From an uncultured Clostridium sp. (GTDB taxonomy: Bacteria; Bacillota; Clostridia; TANB77; CAG-465): DNA of 33,125 nt. The stretch is from positions 1 to 33,125 of the forward strand of contig CAOKPF010000016.1 in the NCBI GenBank assembly GCA_948470565.1, in the 5' to 3' direction. Below, one piece after another: positions 33,101-33,125 of this stretch. The position numbers and the translations under genes are program-made. The notes under the pieces were generated by a model, which searched no databases, was not told where the DNA came from, and was given only the letters and a program-made list of their open reading frames with translations. Positions within the stretch are counted from its first letter, which is position 1; each line of letters starts with the position of its first letter.

Positions 33101-33125
33101 GTGTTATGTCAAAATTAGTGTGATT

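Overview
The window is AT-rich DNA from a low-GC Firmicute, most likely a gut-type member of the class Clostridia. The evidence is strong AGGAGG ribosome binding sites, sigma-A type promoters, many intrinsic terminators, a tetrahydrofolate riboswitch ahead of an ECF folate transporter, and cargo typical of clostridial mobile elements (a large serine recombinase with TnpV, and a Cys-rich KTR remnant). UGA acts as a stop and UGG encodes Trp, so the standard bacterial code applies. I see no rRNA, tRNA or CRISPR array.

Region 1 (1-4.3 kb, plus strand): two unidentified genes behind a strong promoter and a structured leader; then a leader RNA with a 9-codon upstream ORF ahead of a 94-residue unknown protein, a serine recombinase that looks C-terminally truncated, an orphan fragment and tnpV. 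Region 2 (4.3-6.5 kb, minus): an internally deleted uracil-DNA glycosylase pseudogene, a RdgB/HAM1-type nucleotide pyrophosphatase and a YhcG-type PD-(D/E)xK nuclease flanked by related palindromes. Region 3 (6.5-10 kb): a scrapyard with an orphan small RNA, an orphan leader, a transposase pseudogene cut by a MITE-like inverted repeat, a KTR pseudogene, a membrane-anchored alpha/beta hydrolase and a divergent TetR gene with a frameshift.

Region 4 (10.5-15.75 kb, plus): a three-gene TerB-domain protein, BrxD-like ATPase and DEAD-box helicase operon, the architecture of the Shango anti-phage system. It is flanked by near-identical 36-bp direct repeats. The first and third genes each carry an apparent single-base frameshift, so the system is inactive, or the sequence has indel errors. 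Region 5 (16-19.8 kb, minus): a hydrolase fragment, a YbaK-type deacylase, a MalY/PatB aminotransferase, a HAD phosphatase whose nucleophile Asp is Tyr, and a VOC protein with a consensus promoter.

Region 6 (20-23.5 kb, plus): an orphan riboswitch-like RNA, then a tetrahydrofolate riboswitch controlling folT, ecfA, ecfT and an ATP-grasp ligase in one overlapping operon. This suggests folate uptake coupled to a ligation step, possibly glutamylation. Region 7 (23.5-33 kb, minus): a broken metallophosphoesterase; a two-gene unit of a divergent RtcB-like RNA ligase and a small unknown protein; a Schlafen-type AlbA_2 regulator with a 4x12-bp in-frame repeat; an AAA/DUF4143 ATPase; a duplicated fragment of the AlbA_2 gene; a STAND (NB-ARC-like) NTPase; and an unidentified 293-residue protein.

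The best candidates for something undescribed are the RtcB-like two-gene unit, the folate-linked ATP-grasp gene, and a recurring family of leader RNAs (around 73-200, 1789-1993, 6710-6902, 10130-10282 and a remnant near 9620-9680) that share a 5' hairpin, a CTCCATTT box and terminal hairpins. Several of these leaders no longer have a gene to control.
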